A DNA stretch of 64,000 nt, from positions 1-64,000 of the forward strand of contig NMRA01001045.1 of NCBI GenBank assembly GCA_002633005.1. The letters run 5' to 3'. Position numbers and translations under genes: made by a program. This document shows positions 1 through 11,999 of this stretch, piece after piece. Below the pieces are notes generated by a model. That model was given only the letters and a program-made list of their open reading frames with translations. It was not told the origin of the DNA and searched no databases. The stretch's first letter is position 1. Each line of letters begins with the position of its first letter. This DNA comes from Phoronis australis (lineage: Eukaryota; Phoronida; Phoronidae).

Positions 1-857
1 GAATGCGTCTCAATTTTTCTTCATCCATTGCCAGATGCCCTTCACCGACCACATGTCAAAGCGCTATTTCCTAAAATTTTGTGACATCTGTCGGGAGCTG
101 ATGACAGCTTCACTGGAGAGGAATTTTTCAAGAAATTCGGTTTCCTCGTATTATAATACTAAACCTTTGTATGGAAATGGAACCAGTTCTTATAATTACA
201 ATTCGATCGCTTGTTATACTTGCAAGAAGAACAACACGGGGAACGAAACTGGCCAATGAGGCAACAGGTGGCGACAACGAAAGCCGACCCAAATTGTAGC
301 AGCAGAGAGAACGGCAGAACGCCATTTTTTCAATAGCAGTAAATACTTTAGTTTAGTCAAGGACGAGTGTAATTTTAATGACACTAATTTTGCGTCAGAT
401 TTTATTTGATCAGTTTTTACCCACGTCGATGCAACGGCTGCTGTATATTTAGTATACAGCTCCCACCAAGGCAAGGCTACGCAGTCGGGGCCCTTTTCTG
501 GCCGGTGCCGAGATAGGCAGTAAACTTGTACTATGAAATTTTGAGAGTCGAGATCGCAGAAGAATAATACACATTAAGCACAGTTCTGTAGCCGAAACGC
601 ATTCATCAACGAGCTATATACAGTAATAAGCTTAATTTATCTCATTACCTTAACCCGCGGTACAGCCTCAATGACGTCAGACGCGCGTTAACCAATAGGA
701 ATTGACATTGGAAAAACGTTTTTTAACAAAAATATGAAAAAATAACAAAGATGTGATTTTTGGTATAGACTTCTTACATCAATTAAATTACATTAAAAAT
801 GCATGTTATTGTGCTTCAGGAAACTTTTGAATATTTTCGCAGGTGTTGCTGCTACAA
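1..857. other. No gene or repeat recognised
   Basis: AT-rich DNA with short frames on both strands. None of them has a recognisable motif or a convincing exon boundary. Nothing is called here. Confidence 0.5.
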
Positions 858-1301
858 TTAAAGGAGAATGCCACCCGATTTAATTAGTCTTTTTTGCCGT
901 CTCAATCGGTCTATATCCACATCGCCTCGCATACATGTACGGTCGACCTTACCTTGCCAAGAGGTGTCGAGATAACCTGTGGGGAAGGTGAGAAACGACG
1001 CTAGCGACGTTAGTGGTTCATATGCAGAGTGAATGCCGCTATGTTCCTGCAAAATGCAATGCATCGTTCCCGCTTGTCCGAACTAAGCAGCTCCGAGGAA
1101 GTCGGGTATATCGGGTTTTTTTTTCTTACTTTCTCGAGAGTCAGAAATGCTTAGGAAGTGGCTCATGGTAGTGAAGAATGAAATGTAGGCTGTAAATAGC
1201 AAGTATGAGGCCGTGAAACATCTCCGTGTCTGTGGTCTGCAGACGTCGACAGTGCCTGACGAATGCCGGCTTACCAAATAACTCCATACAGTGTACATCA
1301 A
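858..1301 (-). repeat. Dispersed repeat R1, copy 1 (protein-like)
   Basis: This stretch aligns by eye with the inverse of 42590-42935 and with 52715-53090. The minus-strand frames look protein-like: ISFFTTMSHF and PDIPDFLGAA here correspond to FSFFTTASHF and NDITAFLAAS in copy 2. Further on, YLDTSWQGKVDR and MRGDVDIDRLRRQ follow in another frame. The copies differ by substitutions and small indels, so this is an old coding repeat that has decayed. The family is not one I can name. Its low-coordinate edge carries ATTAAAGGAGAATGCCACCC, which also occurs at the 3' end of the Penelope-like element near 40.09 kb. It is either part of a transposon or a multi-copy gene fragment. Confidence 0.6.
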
Positions 1302-1583
1302 TAGATCGTAATAAATCTAAAAATTCATCACGAGATTTTACATTGCACTTACGTGTATATGTTAAGTTCTTTTTGATGAGTTTATCTAATGTTTTAGCAA
1401 CCTCGTACAGGTGTAGGTAGGGGTTAACACTTGAAAATGATGGGTCTCAGTGGATACCCAGGCTTACCCTCAACAATTTGAAAGTATTTCAACTGCAATC
1501 TGAAGAAAGACATTTCTGTAAACAATACGAAAGTTTGTTAAACAAAATATCTAAGGCCAGGAACAGCTTACTTTTCAATGACA

Positions 1584-1634
1584 CACAAACATATATATAT
1601 ATATATATATAGTTATTTCAACATTAAGGCCACA

Positions 1635-1672
<38 letters not shown>

Positions 1673-1687
1673 TTTCAACATTAAGGC
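1584..1687. repeat. Tandemly duplicated (AT)n microsatellite
   Basis: Two consecutive units each consist of CACAAAC, an (AT)n run and AGTTATTTCAACATTAAGGC. The AT run is about 20 bp in the first unit and about 32 bp in the second. The flanks are identical, so a unit containing the microsatellite was duplicated and the AT run then changed length. Confidence 0.9.
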
Positions 1688-2110
1688 CTTAGCCCACATG
1701 TTACATGTACATAAACGTTTCAGGATAACGCTGTGCAAATTTCCCTGAGGGCTGTGGCGTGAAATACAAATCTCATCTGAGTAATGGGCTCCTACATTTT
1801 CATTAGCTTTATAAATTTATGTTTATTTGGTTGACGCCAGCTCCACTAATATAAAATGTAGCTGTCAGAGAATATTGCATTTTACAAACACATATGAAAT
1901 TGTATTCATCTTCAGTTAGGGACACATAGAAACAACACACACTGCATTTTTCGTATACAAGATCATGTCTACCTTTCTCTATCATCAAGTTATGGTTGGA
2001 GCAACGTAATTTAGCCATAGCTGCTAAAAGATATATGGATAATTACGATATCTGATAGGATTTCATTTCAAAATTAATTTTAAATGTGGAATACGTATTA
2101 AGTTTTGAAA
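1688..2110. other. No gene recognised
   Basis: AT-rich sequence with only short frames that carry no motif. Confidence 0.5.
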
Positions 2111-2700
2111 TATTCTTCACAGCAAAGCTCCAGTCTTGTAAAAAACAACCTTTAATTCGCTGCTCAAAAATGACAAGAAAAGATGCTTCTCAGCCAACTC
2201 CCTGATTGTCCCATACCAATCTAAACAATATCGTTGCAGCAAATTCCTAAAAAGATGAAGCCCAATTTTTCTTATTGTCCCCATCCTATGTGACAAGCTT
2301 GTCATAGACAGATTTTAGATTTCGATGTGCTTGCATTTTTAACATTTAAACTAATACTTGATCAGTTTAGCAAACAGCTTTACATCAATTGGATACCTTC
2401 CAAGTTCTCCCAGGAAAACATGATTTGAACAGTTACTTCCAACACCCAGCAGTTGCTTACAGAATTTTAATTGGACGCGCTCGATACTAGAATATTCCTT
2501 AATTCCCCAAATCTCACTGCCATAGCTAATGATTGGGTATACCATTTTTTCAAAAATCTCGAGTTCACTTTTCGTTGAATGTCGTCCACATTTTGACTGA
2601 AAAAGTTTAATTGAAAAAAATGCTTTTTGTAAAGTTGACAGTATCCATGTTCTACAAGCCCACCACAGTGCATCAATTAATGAGACACAAGGGAATTTTC
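2111..2700 (-). mobile_element. LINE 3' coding fragment (RT C-terminal region)
   Basis: Overlapping minus-strand frames carry the region that follows the polymerase core in CR1/L2-like non-LTR retrotransposons. PIISYGSEIWG comes first, then IERVQLKFCKQLLGV, then FLGELGRYPI. A separate frame nearer the 3' end has RYCLDWYGTIRELAEKH. The frames are shifted against each other by indels, so the element is dead. Only the C-terminal third of the polyprotein is present. No endonuclease, no YADD box and no 3' tail could be delimited. The same family region occurs in better order at 8.5-9.4 kb on the plus strand. Confidence 0.75.
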
Positions 2701-4520
2701 TCTGGAAAAATAAACAATTTAAGAAGGCACATTACTGCAGACTTTTCTAATGATTTTTAATTTTAAAGAACATCGTTTAAGTATAGCTACAATGTGCCTT
2801 GGCTTTTCCCAACGACTTTGGAAAGACGAGTTAGACTTTTAGTATAAACGCTATTTATTCTATTTTTGACGTCATATCTCACACATGATGCAATCTTGCA
2901 TAATAGCAGCGGTCATTTAATAAGCGCCGGTCTCGAATAAATACCTGAGTTGAATAAGTGTTGGGTCTAAAAAGCCCTTCAGAATATAAGCATCCGAGGC
3001 AACATTCCAGTATCCATACGTAGACCATGATTATGCTTTTCCAAGTCCATAGGATTAAGTGAGTGCACATGACACCATCGTCCTGAAGTTGTCAATATCC
3101 GCCATAGTCCTTGAAAGACTCTAGCGCACACTCGTCACTTGCGGGTTGCATTCTTACAATCAGAATTGATCTAACACATTTTACGTATGACGTACATACA
3201 CTCTGCACCTCTCACTTCCATGTTCGCATACAACATGTTTACAGGATTGTACAATAATTTAGACGATTGCACGCAAATAAGATTGGCGATGTTTCCTTAA
3301 AAGTTAACGACAACATCAGACAGAAGGGTAAAAACAAAGTAATTCCCAATTTTAACATACAGTAAATAGACGCTATCAAAAATTTTGTAAAAATTCGTTC
3401 TTGGGGGGGGGGTTCTTTTATTCAAATAACAAGTTTTGAAATTCACATCAAAAGACAGCTTAAAACGCAAATGTTATTCAGTCATTTAATTTGCCTTTCA
3501 AAGTCTTTGAAAGGCCCATATTTGAATCGTTTCAAACATTGCAGACCTCTGCCACGTAGTCGTTTTATGTTATGAGCAAAAGTCTTAACGCTTAAAAACC
3601 TCTGAATATATTCTCGCAGCTGTTACTGTTTTACGCTTTAGACTTGAATACTATGAACATGTCTTGACTTTTTATATTTATTTCTTTCTCTTCGAGCTTG
3701 TTTTTCAAAACATAAATGTAATAGCTTTATGCAAAATAACAAATCAAAAATATGTGGCGTAATGCACCAATTTTAAATGATTGCAGGACAAAAATCTATA
3801 CTCTGGTAGTTTTCATACACATGAGATTACTGCATAGTTGATGTTTTTTTAACAAAGTGTTTGTTGAATGTAGAATTCTTGTTCTAGAATTATAATAAAT
3901 AACAGCTATACGTATGTAAGGAACGACACAAAGTTTGGTTTCTGTGTTTGCTTACACACTGTCCTTGTTGTTGTTACAAGTGGATGTTCTAGATGATATT
4001 GTTTTTTTCTTAAAGCCAACGATTTTCCTGACCAACAACGATTAACAAAGTTCATTTAAAAATCCTGGAGTGACTCAACAATCACAACACGCGTGTTCCA
4101 ATATTTCTAGTTTAAAATGGAAAATTGTACATTCATCAAAATTCTAATTTTTATTTAATAAAGAAAAGGCAAAATTTATGTTGTTCTTTGAATTTTACTT
4201 GGGCCATTGGAGATTTACAAATTCGACACACGTTACTATAAATATCCTTGGAACCTGCATGATCATTTAAAAATGCTCACACCAAACGAAACTTCAGGTT
4301 CAACTAACATGTAAAGGCATCAGAAGTGAAAGGATGTCTGATTAGCTTCCTAATTGGTAGATTTTTACATGGTCACTGACACTTATGCCCTCGGTTATAC
4401 CGCACTATGATACGGGTAATTTCCGTTATGAGTTGATGTTTACTTAAAATTTCTTATCATTCAGATAGCGCTACGAATGAACTGATCGATTACAGAGCAA
4501 CGCGGAGCGTTGAAATGTAT
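2701..4520. other. Long noncoding stretch, nothing recognised
   Basis: AT-rich DNA without a recognisable gene or repeat. It contains a G10 run at 3403-3412. Confidence 0.5.
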
Positions 4521-4524
4521 CCAC

Positions 4525-6110
4525 GCACACACCGCAAAGGGTGTGCTTCAAGGAGGGTTTATCTGGAACACAAAAATGGCCACTAGATGACGCATTATAC
4601 GTCGAATCCATCCGAAAGTTGTGTGTTATCAAAGCTATTTACCAAATTTCATAAAAATCCGTCAAGGACCTTCTGAGTAACCGACGGAAATGAAAAAGAT
4701 GAAGCTGCAACTAAGAGGCTACATACAGTGTATAGGCGCAAAAATTATAACTGCCTGTAAGCCAGGCCAGAGTAGATGAAGTCGTCGGAAAATCGTCATC
4801 AGACTTCGTCTTCAGATTAGGAACATGCATACAAATTTCCAGAACCATCCTTAGAGTGGTTTGGCGGACAGAAGGGCGGACGCCAAATAACAACACTCGA
4901 AAACAGTAAAATGGCCACTAGGTGGCGCAAAATACCACGCATCAAATTGAGAACCGTAGGATAGCATCAGCTTTCTAATAGATGCCAATTTACCAAATTT
5001 TCTGAAAATCCATTCAAGACCTTTGAATATAAAGACTGAGGTAAAACTAAAAAAAATTAAGATTGCCACGAGGGAGCACACCGGTAGTCCAATCCATCCG
5101 AAAGGTGTCGTCGTTTGTTGTGAAGTTTATATAAGCGCATCTGTTGAATTTAAGATCCTTTTGAGGGTTTAGGAGATAGCCTACAGTCATGAACGTAAAA
5201 AGCTGCCACTAGGAGGTGCCACAAGTGTCGAGGCCATCCGAAAACCATCGTCAGCCCTCTTCTTCACGTTAGGAACATGCAGACCAATTTCCACAATCAT
5301 CCTTAGAATGGTTTGGTTTACAGAGAGGCAGATGCCAACTGAAAAAAAAAACAGATTAAAAACAGTAAAAAGGCAACTAGGTATCACAAAATGCATCAAA
5401 GTCAACTGAAAGACGGACGAGAGCGTAATCTCACTAACAGATGTCTATCAGCCAATTTTTATGAAAATCCGTTGACGACCTTTGAAGAAACAGAGGTAAA
5501 CGTAAAAAACTAAAAGTACTACAAGGACCACACCACTAGTTCAATACGTCCGAAAGTTGTCGTCCTCTGTTGTCAACTTCATATTAGTAAACCATCAAAA
5601 TCCAATAAAGGTCCTCCGGAGCGTTTGTGAGATACAGCCATGGGCGCAAAAACAAACAAAACTGCCACTAGGAGGTGCCACATTAGTCGAAGTCGCCGGA
5701 AAGTTATCCCTAGAGGGGTTTAGTTGATAGAAGGACGGACGCCAAAACAAACTCGAAAACAGTGAAAATGGCCACTAGGTGACGCAAAGTAGCTCGATCC
5801 CATTCAAAAAACGGGAGGATGGCATCATCTCACTAACTGCGTAACTGACAAATTTTATGAAAATCTGTTGAGGGCCTCCGAAGATACAGAAGTAAACTTT
5901 AAAAAATCCACTAGGGGTCACACCACTTGTGCTTTGGAGAGTTCAGAAACTCGTCGTCATCCGTTGTAAGCTTCATAGAAACAAATCTGAGAAATCTCAT
6001 CAAGATCCTGTTATGATTTTAGTAGATACTTCTGCGGACGCCGGAGGCCGGAGGCCGGACGCCCAGACATACAATGTAGATGACGGCAATAAGCGACCAC
6101 ATGTAAATAC
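4525..6110 (+). repeat. CCACTAGG-box array 1 (CTCF-like motif repeats)
   Basis: This is a degenerate tandem array of subunits of about 140 bp. Each carries a box related to CCACTAGGTGGCGC: at 4580, 4915, 5066, 5206, 5374, 5665, 5772 and 5908, with two more eroded ones near 4705 and 5515. Three subunit types alternate. One ends in ATGAAAATCCGTTGAGGACC-like sequence. One holds GTCCAATCCATCCGAAAG and GATCCTTTTGAGG-like sequence. One holds TGGTTTGGCGGACAGAAGG-like sequence. The higher-order period is therefore about 430 bp. The array begins with a hairpin (GCACACACC, then GCAAA, then GGGTGTGC, at 4525-4546) and ends with CCGGAGGCCGGAGGCCGGAC. Related arrays lie at 14.24 and 56.88 kb. No coding capacity is evident. 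Confidence 0.85.
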
Positions 6111-7420
6111 GTAGGAGCATGAAATGCATGACATCCGGAACGTGATAACAACGTACACAGATGATGTCCTTACATCAAAGCAGGCAAGAACATACCAATA
6201 TAGAAAAGAGACGAAACATCGTGGGAAAGAAACACCAGTGGTCGTATAATAAAACAAACATAAATCGATCCTTCTAGCCCAGTAGGTCATGTGAACCACG
6301 GGAAAGCAATGTTCTCTCTCGTTCCATTTGGCCTGATATCACCGTCGGGAAAGGTCCATATTTTACATTATAACCAAGGTACTCTTCAAGAAGTTGGTCT
6401 TGATATTAGTCATTGTAGTGTTCAGACGTAGACAGTAATATAGCTCCAATGTTATGATATCTTGATGTAGAGATGTGTGTCTGTACGAGAAGTGCCAAAA
6501 CAGTGTTCTTGACATTGGTAACACATCTGTGATGGGCATATGCCACAGAGTGACGTATGAGAGGCAGTGTATCTGGGACTACCCATGGGGGTTGAACTCA
6601 TCAGAGTGATGAAACTTGCTGTGGACACAATAGAACAGCAACAGAACTTCCGGAATCAAGCACTAAACCTTCAGTTTAACTTCCTTTTGCACGTATATTC
6701 GCGGGGTGCTACAATTCAGAGATGCGTCAAAGACAAGACACTTTAAGAAGACATTGATGCAAGCGCCAATATCATGAAAGTCTAAATGTGGTGCTTGGTG
6801 CCACAGCTATAAGCACAAGTAGAATTTTAATAATAATAATAGCATTAATTATGCAACTTTATTGAGAAACAACTTGCAAACTGATTTCATTAAACTAATT
6901 GACCATAAGAACACAGGTGCAAAGATCATGATAGTTCATGTGTGGTGCCTGGTAGCGTGGCTACAAGCACAGAAGAATTTTGAATAATGGCGGCCTTAAC
7001 TTGTATAAATTAAATACAGACGGCATGGAACAGAAGAAAATTTGGCTAATCATAAGGAATATAACACGACATATAAAAAATTAATAAAAACAAAAAATAT
7101 TCTGTGAAAGAATAATTAAATCATTGTTGGCTTCATCTATCAATGAAAACAAAAAGAATATTTTGGTACTCGGTGAAGGGGAACAAAGAAGAACGGTCTT
7201 CAACTATTATACATCAACAGTGGTATAACAGTTTTAAAAGCGTTTATACTTCTCAGACTGGAGACCATGGTGAATTTTTTCCCGGTTCAGTAAAGTTAGG
7301 ACCTCGCTAAAAAGCAAGACTTCGTGAAAACACGTGACTGGCTAGATTTTAGCTAGGTCCTAGCATGGGTCCTACTGTAGCGTTAATGAACGCCCGCCCG
7401 GTTGTTATGTAACCGCTTCC
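6111..7420. other. No gene recognised; one direct repeat inside
   Basis: Noncoding stretch between array 1 and a LINE. Apart from a spaced direct repeat (6769-6990) I see no recognisable structure. Confidence 0.45.
6769..6990. repeat. Imperfect direct repeat, two units of about 68 bp
   Basis: The units at about 6769-6838 and 6925-6990 share ATCATGA, a TGTGGTGC core, AAGCACA and GAATTTT in the same order and spacing. The first unit is followed by a short (AAT)n run. Confidence 0.6.
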
Positions 7421-7432
7421 ATTAATGGGCGA

Positions 7433-9520
7433 ATGCAAGCAATACTGTCTGTGAGGATCAAGTTGGTTTCAGGAAAAGGTATTCCACAATGGATAACGTT
7501 TATTCTCGATACACTAATTAACGAATATCTATTAAAACGTAGAGGCCGGTTCTATTGCTATCCTGTCGACTTTCAAAAAGCGTTCGACTGGGTCTGGCGA
7601 GATGGTCTTAAATATAAAATGTCAAGTTTTAAAATATATGGGAAAATTTATAGAAATTCTTAACAGTACATGTATGTGTGTTAATGTGAAGTCTTGCGTC
7701 TTGCTGAAAGGGGATGGTTGCGTAACCGATGTCTTCCAATGTACGATAGGTGTAGGTCAAGGTGTCAAATGTCTCATGTTGTCTTCTCGCTATTCATAAA
7801 TGATTTAGAAAGTGATTTACACAATGCACAGTGCTCGGGTGTAGATATTGGACTTATGTTTGTTTTTGTTTTTGTTTGCCGACAATTAGGTTCTCGTTGC
7901 TGAAACCGCTATTACTATGCAAAGATTTATTACCAAACTAGAAGAATATTGTAATAAATGGAAGCTTCATGTGAATATATCGAAGACAAAAAATATAGTC
8001 CTCCGAAAAGGGGGATACTTGAGAAATTATGAAAAGGGGAAATTATTTGGCGAAATTGTACAAACGTCTCTAGAGCATAATTATTAGAGTATCATGTTTA
8101 CTCCTACGTAGGGGCAGAAAACGTTAGCTGACAAATCGGCAAACACTATTTTTGTACCAAAAAGTGCATCTTCAAATACAGTGACTTACGAATTCCTTAT
8201 GGGTGTCGCTGCAATTCTGGGGGCCTGACTACGTAGACTTGGCTTTAGCATATGATTGATTGGCGTTTGAACTCAAGCGCCGTGCCGGTCGTCGTGTTCA
8301 GGCACTTGAGAAGCATTGGTGAACACTTATAGCCGCTTTTTTGGAATGAACGTAGCTGTGAGTATGACGTGTTGTTCACTGGTTCAAATGTAGTATAATA
8401 CAAGTTTAGCACTGGAACATTTTCATATCTACTGCGAACAATATCCTCAAGCCATCAAGTGTTCCTCCTTGGGCGGTTTGTCTTGTAATCCGTCACAGTG
8501 ACATTCCTGTGCAAATGTGGTTCAAAATGTTTGACACAAAAATATTACCAGTCTTGAAATGGTGCAAAATAAATCTGTAAATATTTGTTGGGACTTAAAC
8601 AACATGACACAAATGTTGCAGTGCAATGAAGGTACATCTATTATTGAGAATTGTTAAATTACTGGTTAACATGGGCGGCTCACCATAGGAGGCAGAGGGG
8701 CTATAGACCTCACTTTTTCAGTGCTGCGCTGCTCATTGTCTAAGGGCGATGCACCACAGGAGGGCTGGGGGTTATAGCTCCCCACTTTTTGCAATGCTGC
8801 ACCGCCCGTTGTTAAAGATTATCAAATCGCCAAGCCATCGTTATGTTAGTGTGTGCTATAATGTGCAAGATGAATGAACTGAGCAAAATAAGTGTTGCTG
8901 GGCTCTAAATGTTAAACACTTGTTATTTGCTTATGGTTTTGGAGTTGTTTGGATACAACAAGGTGTGGGCGATGCTGCCTCTTGTGTAAGTGAATTTCAA
9001 CAACGATGCTTTGATATTGACATCCAGGATTGGAGAGACAATGTCTTTTATTTTCTCAGTCATTACATGTTTATAAAAAAGTTTAAAGTAATTTTGTAGT
9101 AGAAAAATACATAACATGTTTAGAAAATAGTTTTCACAGAGTGGCCCTCGCAAGATTCAGATGCTCGGCGCATTGTTCAGGGAAGGTTCAGTGTACTTGA
9201 TAAAGAGGAGAGAATATGCCTCTGTTTTGACAGTGGGAAAGTGGAAACGGAATTGCACTTTCTTCTCGACTGTAATTTATAATCTGATCTACGTGTGCTG
9301 TTCTTACAAAGAGACGATAAGGTGGACGAGATAGTGTTCAGAATTTTTTCACACACTAGTGACTTAACTCTCCTGAGAACAGTTGCTAGATATTTAATTA
9401 ATGCGGAGAAACGTCGAAATGAGTTCCTTGATATGAATTAATTTTTATTAGAAAAATCATGTACTCTCTGTGTCTCATATATTTGCAATGGGCGCCGGAG
9501 GCCTATTACATGAAATGAAC
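7433..9520 (+). mobile_element. Decayed LINE with RT domain (CR1/L2-like)
   Basis: Plus-strand frames follow the order of a non-LTR retrotransposon polyprotein. The RT finger/palm has FYCYPVDFQKAFDWVWRDGL near 7550. HVVFSLFINDLE follows near 7775 in another frame, then NKWKLHVNISKT near 7960. The post-RT region has QMWFKMFDTKILPVL near 8515. FAYGFGVVWIQQGVG follows near 8930, and then EERICLCFDSGKVE and TELHFLLDCN near 9200. The frame closes at about 9441 with RRNEFLDMN. Several frameshifts and stops make it inactive. The catalytic YADD box is broken by a local rearrangement near 7860. A foldback repeat is inserted at about 8665-8815. TTTGCAATGGGCGCCGG at about 9482 looks like a LINE 3' UTR. 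The N-terminal endonuclease is absent. Confidence 0.8.
8665..8815. repeat. Foldback repeat inserted in the LINE
   Basis: Two tandem units of about 71 bp (8673-8743 and 8744-8815) resemble each other: GGGCGGCTCACCATAGGAGG against GGGCGATGCACCACAGGAGG, then TATAG, CCACTTTTT and TGCTGC at matching positions. The outer ends are inverted, with TTAACATGGGCGG on the left and CCGCCCGTTGTTAA on the right. LINE coding similarity stops before it and resumes after it, so it looks like a small foldback insertion. Confidence 0.6.
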
Positions 9521-10100
9521 CTACCAATTATACAAATTGACGATGTATCCACCAAAGAACTTGCACTATTACATTCGCAAATTATGGAAACGTTGGTGAA
9601 AACGTCAAAATAATATGCCTGCAGTGCTTGGAAAGGTAAATAAAAGAAAAACTTGAATTGTCCATAACGCCGAGATTATGCATATTTAAAAAATGCTCAA
9701 TGGCTGTGAACGCCCCCCACGCCTAAATCACTTTTAAATGACCATGACCATTTAAAACCCCTGGCTACGTGAAACAGCAAACAAAAAACTTTATCCGACA
9801 AATCCAAGTTCAGCCCTTTGGCTCCCGGACTGAAGAGCTCTTCTGAAGTCGCAGTGCATTGTGAACTGGATTTCTTTCCAAAACTCAGAATGGAGTTGCT
9901 GAGCCCAGATGTTTGCGGGATTCTTTTCTAAGGGTGATTTCACGTTTGGGTTTTGGATCAAAATCTGGACCAACTGAGTAATGGGATTCCAAAAAATATC
10001 CCGACATTTTAGTTTTGTGAAACACTTCACATCTATTTGACAGAAATATTTACACTCTCGGTAAATCTAGAATAGATTTGTGTTTTAAATTTGCCAGGTG
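9521..10100. other. No gene recognised
   Basis: Sequence between the LINE and the 3' end of the kringle-PAN gene. I see only short frames without motifs. Confidence 0.45.
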
Positions 10101-10106
10101 TTTATT
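10101..10106 (-). promoter_or_regulatory. Possible poly(A) signal of gene A
   Basis: TTTATT on the plus strand reads AATAAA on the minus strand. It lies 31 bp past the stop codon of the terminal exon at 10137. Confidence 0.5.
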
Positions 10107-10136
10107 AAACAATGCATTTGATAGCGCTGGTTGACT

Positions 10137-10453
10137 TTAAGCTATGTAAAGAAATCTAGTACATGTTTTGGTGCATTCTGAGTAAGTGACAAATTTGCAC
10201 ATATCACATGATTGACAATGGAGCAAACAGACGACCATAAAGCGGGCATACTTAAAGTCTATCTTATGAACATTGTCGGGAATGGTCTTTATAGCCATGA
10301 AGATACTATTGGCTTTAGCATACTTTCTGACGTGTGCCAGGTTCAAACAATGGTTGTCAAAGCTGTGCCTTGATTGAGGAGCGCTGAAGTCTGCCACTGT
10401 AGATGGCGGCGCCGTCGTGTTTGTGACTTCCGGATGCGAAGTTGTGAATGTTC
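10137..10453 (-). CDS. Gene A terminal exon: Cys-rich PAN/apple-like domain
   Basis: Last exon of a predicted secreted kringle protein. The acceptor is GTAACAG followed by GA, giving phase 1. The G left by the kringle exon completes a Gly codon. A Thr/Ser/Pro-rich linker of about 28 residues comes first. Then comes a domain with seven cysteines that includes HCLNLAHVRKYAKA, FKYARFMVVCLLHC and CKFVTYSECTKTC, and the frame ends in FLYIA and a TAA stop. The cysteine spacing and the aromatic C-terminus suggest a PAN/apple-like fold, which usually binds protein or carbohydrate. I infer this rather than show it. The exon is 317 bp, exactly the length of its paralogue at 54147-54463. The frame is intact, and only splice evidence supports its start. 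Confidence 0.65.
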
Positions 10454-11385
10454 CTGTTACATAAAGGATTGTGTTAGAAAGTTGAAATGTTCAGTCGTTC
10501 AGACATAGTGAGATAAACGTGTCATCCTAATCCACCACTAGTTTTCACCTGTACGGAGACGATTAAGCTAAACCTTGTGTTCCACCAAACTCCACGTACA
10601 TGTAGCTGCTCACAATGAGTCCAGCTACACTTACATGTACAGTGTAAACTACAAAGTTCTGAATCCAGACAGGGGCGTAAATCCATGATCGTCAAGAAAA
10701 AGAATATATTACCAAGTTTGCGTTTTGCAATGCAGGCATAATCTGCCGTCGAAGCCCATAAACAGTGTGTGCTATTGGGAATCATACGTAGTATAACTTT
10801 GTGTCCGGTCCCCATATTCCGGCACTTTTCATCTACACCGCAAAAAGTGTAGTGAGCGTGGAGGTGTAGGGTAAATTGGCTGGTAGAATGGTTTGTTTTC
10901 CCGAATTTCAATGCCGGGTGCCGCTTTTCCCCCTTCCCTATATTCCACCTCCCCTGTATTTCCCCAACCAATATTGACTCGTTCTTTTAGCTGTATATTT
11001 CCCGACTCTATTTTTCCCCGTACCAATTAATGTTCCCCTGACTCTATGTTTCCCGCCTCCATGTTACTCCAGTCCTATCCTTACAGTAATTTCCTAATCC
11101 ATTGCTATTTAAATTCAAGATACTGCGGATTAAAAGCACGTAAGGATCCCGGAGAATCATAAACGTTCTCAACGTGTAGTTTCAACTCCAAGAGAAATTC
11201 CACGAGAAAAAGTGCATGCTGTTATGGAGCAATTGCATAGCCTGGATCCAAGGAGTCGCAAAATAGGATAAACCCGGATTCGAAGCAGAGGTCCGGTGAA
11301 CTGATTTCCTGACATTCGGCATTACTTGTGTTTCATATTTTTACAAAGAATGTCCCTAATACATATATCTTTGTCGTGAACTCAC
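10454..11385 (-). other. Gene A intron 2
   Basis: Intron between the kringle and PAN-like exons, with a GTGAGT donor and a GTAACAG acceptor. Its 3' part (about 10500-10565) resembles 54510-54575 in the paralogous intron, for example TTTTCACCTGTACGGAGAC against TCTTCACCTGCACAGAGAC. The two introns therefore descend from one duplication. A 149-codon minus-strand frame inside it looks like chance. Confidence 0.6.
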
Positions 11386-11622
11386 CGGTACAAAATGGTA
11401 TTTCGCAATACTCCCATCTCACAAACAAATCAGTTGTATAGCACCAGGGTGCCACTGTGTCGTCTGTCTTTCTGCAATAATTCTCAGTCAAGTCCAAATA
11501 AAACCCATTGTGATAATGAGGATACTGCGAATCCCATCTCTGGCACTTTCTTCCGGAAGCTGTGACTGACTTGGTCCCATTGTAATACATACCGGATGCG
11601 ACGAGCTTACATTCACGGCCAT
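11386..11622 (-). CDS. Gene A kringle-domain exon
   Basis: A single 237-bp exon encodes one complete kringle, a disulphide-bonded extracellular binding module. The acceptor is CTTACAG and the donor is G followed by GTGAGT. Both boundaries are phase 1, so the exon is symmetric, as is usual for shuffled extracellular modules. Visible kringle landmarks in order are DGREC, YYNGTKSVTASGRKCQRWD, ENYCRKTDDTVAPWCYTTD, and VRWEYCEIPFCTG. All six kringle cysteines are present. It joins the signal-peptide exon at 16346-16439 on one side and the PAN-like exon at 10137-10453 on the other. The predicted mature product is a small secreted kringle plus PAN-like protein of roughly 185 residues. The frame is intact, and expression is untested. 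Confidence 0.85.
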
Positions 11623-11999
11623 CTGTAAGACCTTTTTGTCATGTTTATTGCAAACCAAACCACTGAACCAAAGAATACACTGTCGATATCAAAACAAACA
11701 GATATACATACACAATTGCCAACCCAAAGGAGCAAGAAAACTAGTATTAAAGCATCAATCTCCTGTCGAAATATTTATCTTGACAGTATTTTAAATCATG
11801 CATGGACAGGTACTGTCTTCGGTTGATTTCTAGCATTCGTTGTTTGCAGTAGATCACAATTTGCCAAAAATATCAACCACCTAAGTAAAGTGCCCCGATA
11901 TTTGCATTTACTACTCATGCCACGATGAATGACTTACAGTACAAACTGTAGTTTGCTGTGATAGTTTTAATGCCGTTTGAACTATCGATTAGAGACCTT

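Noticed and set aside
4525-6110. Regularly spaced boxes resembling a CRISPR array
   Set aside because: The organism is eukaryotic, the spacing is about 140 bp, the sequences between boxes are homologous to each other, and no cas genes are present.
10522-10971. 149-codon minus-strand frame between the kringle and PAN-like exons
   Set aside because: It lies in the intron between two well-supported exons, has no motif, and part of it aligns with the paralogous intron at 54.5 kb without keeping the frame.
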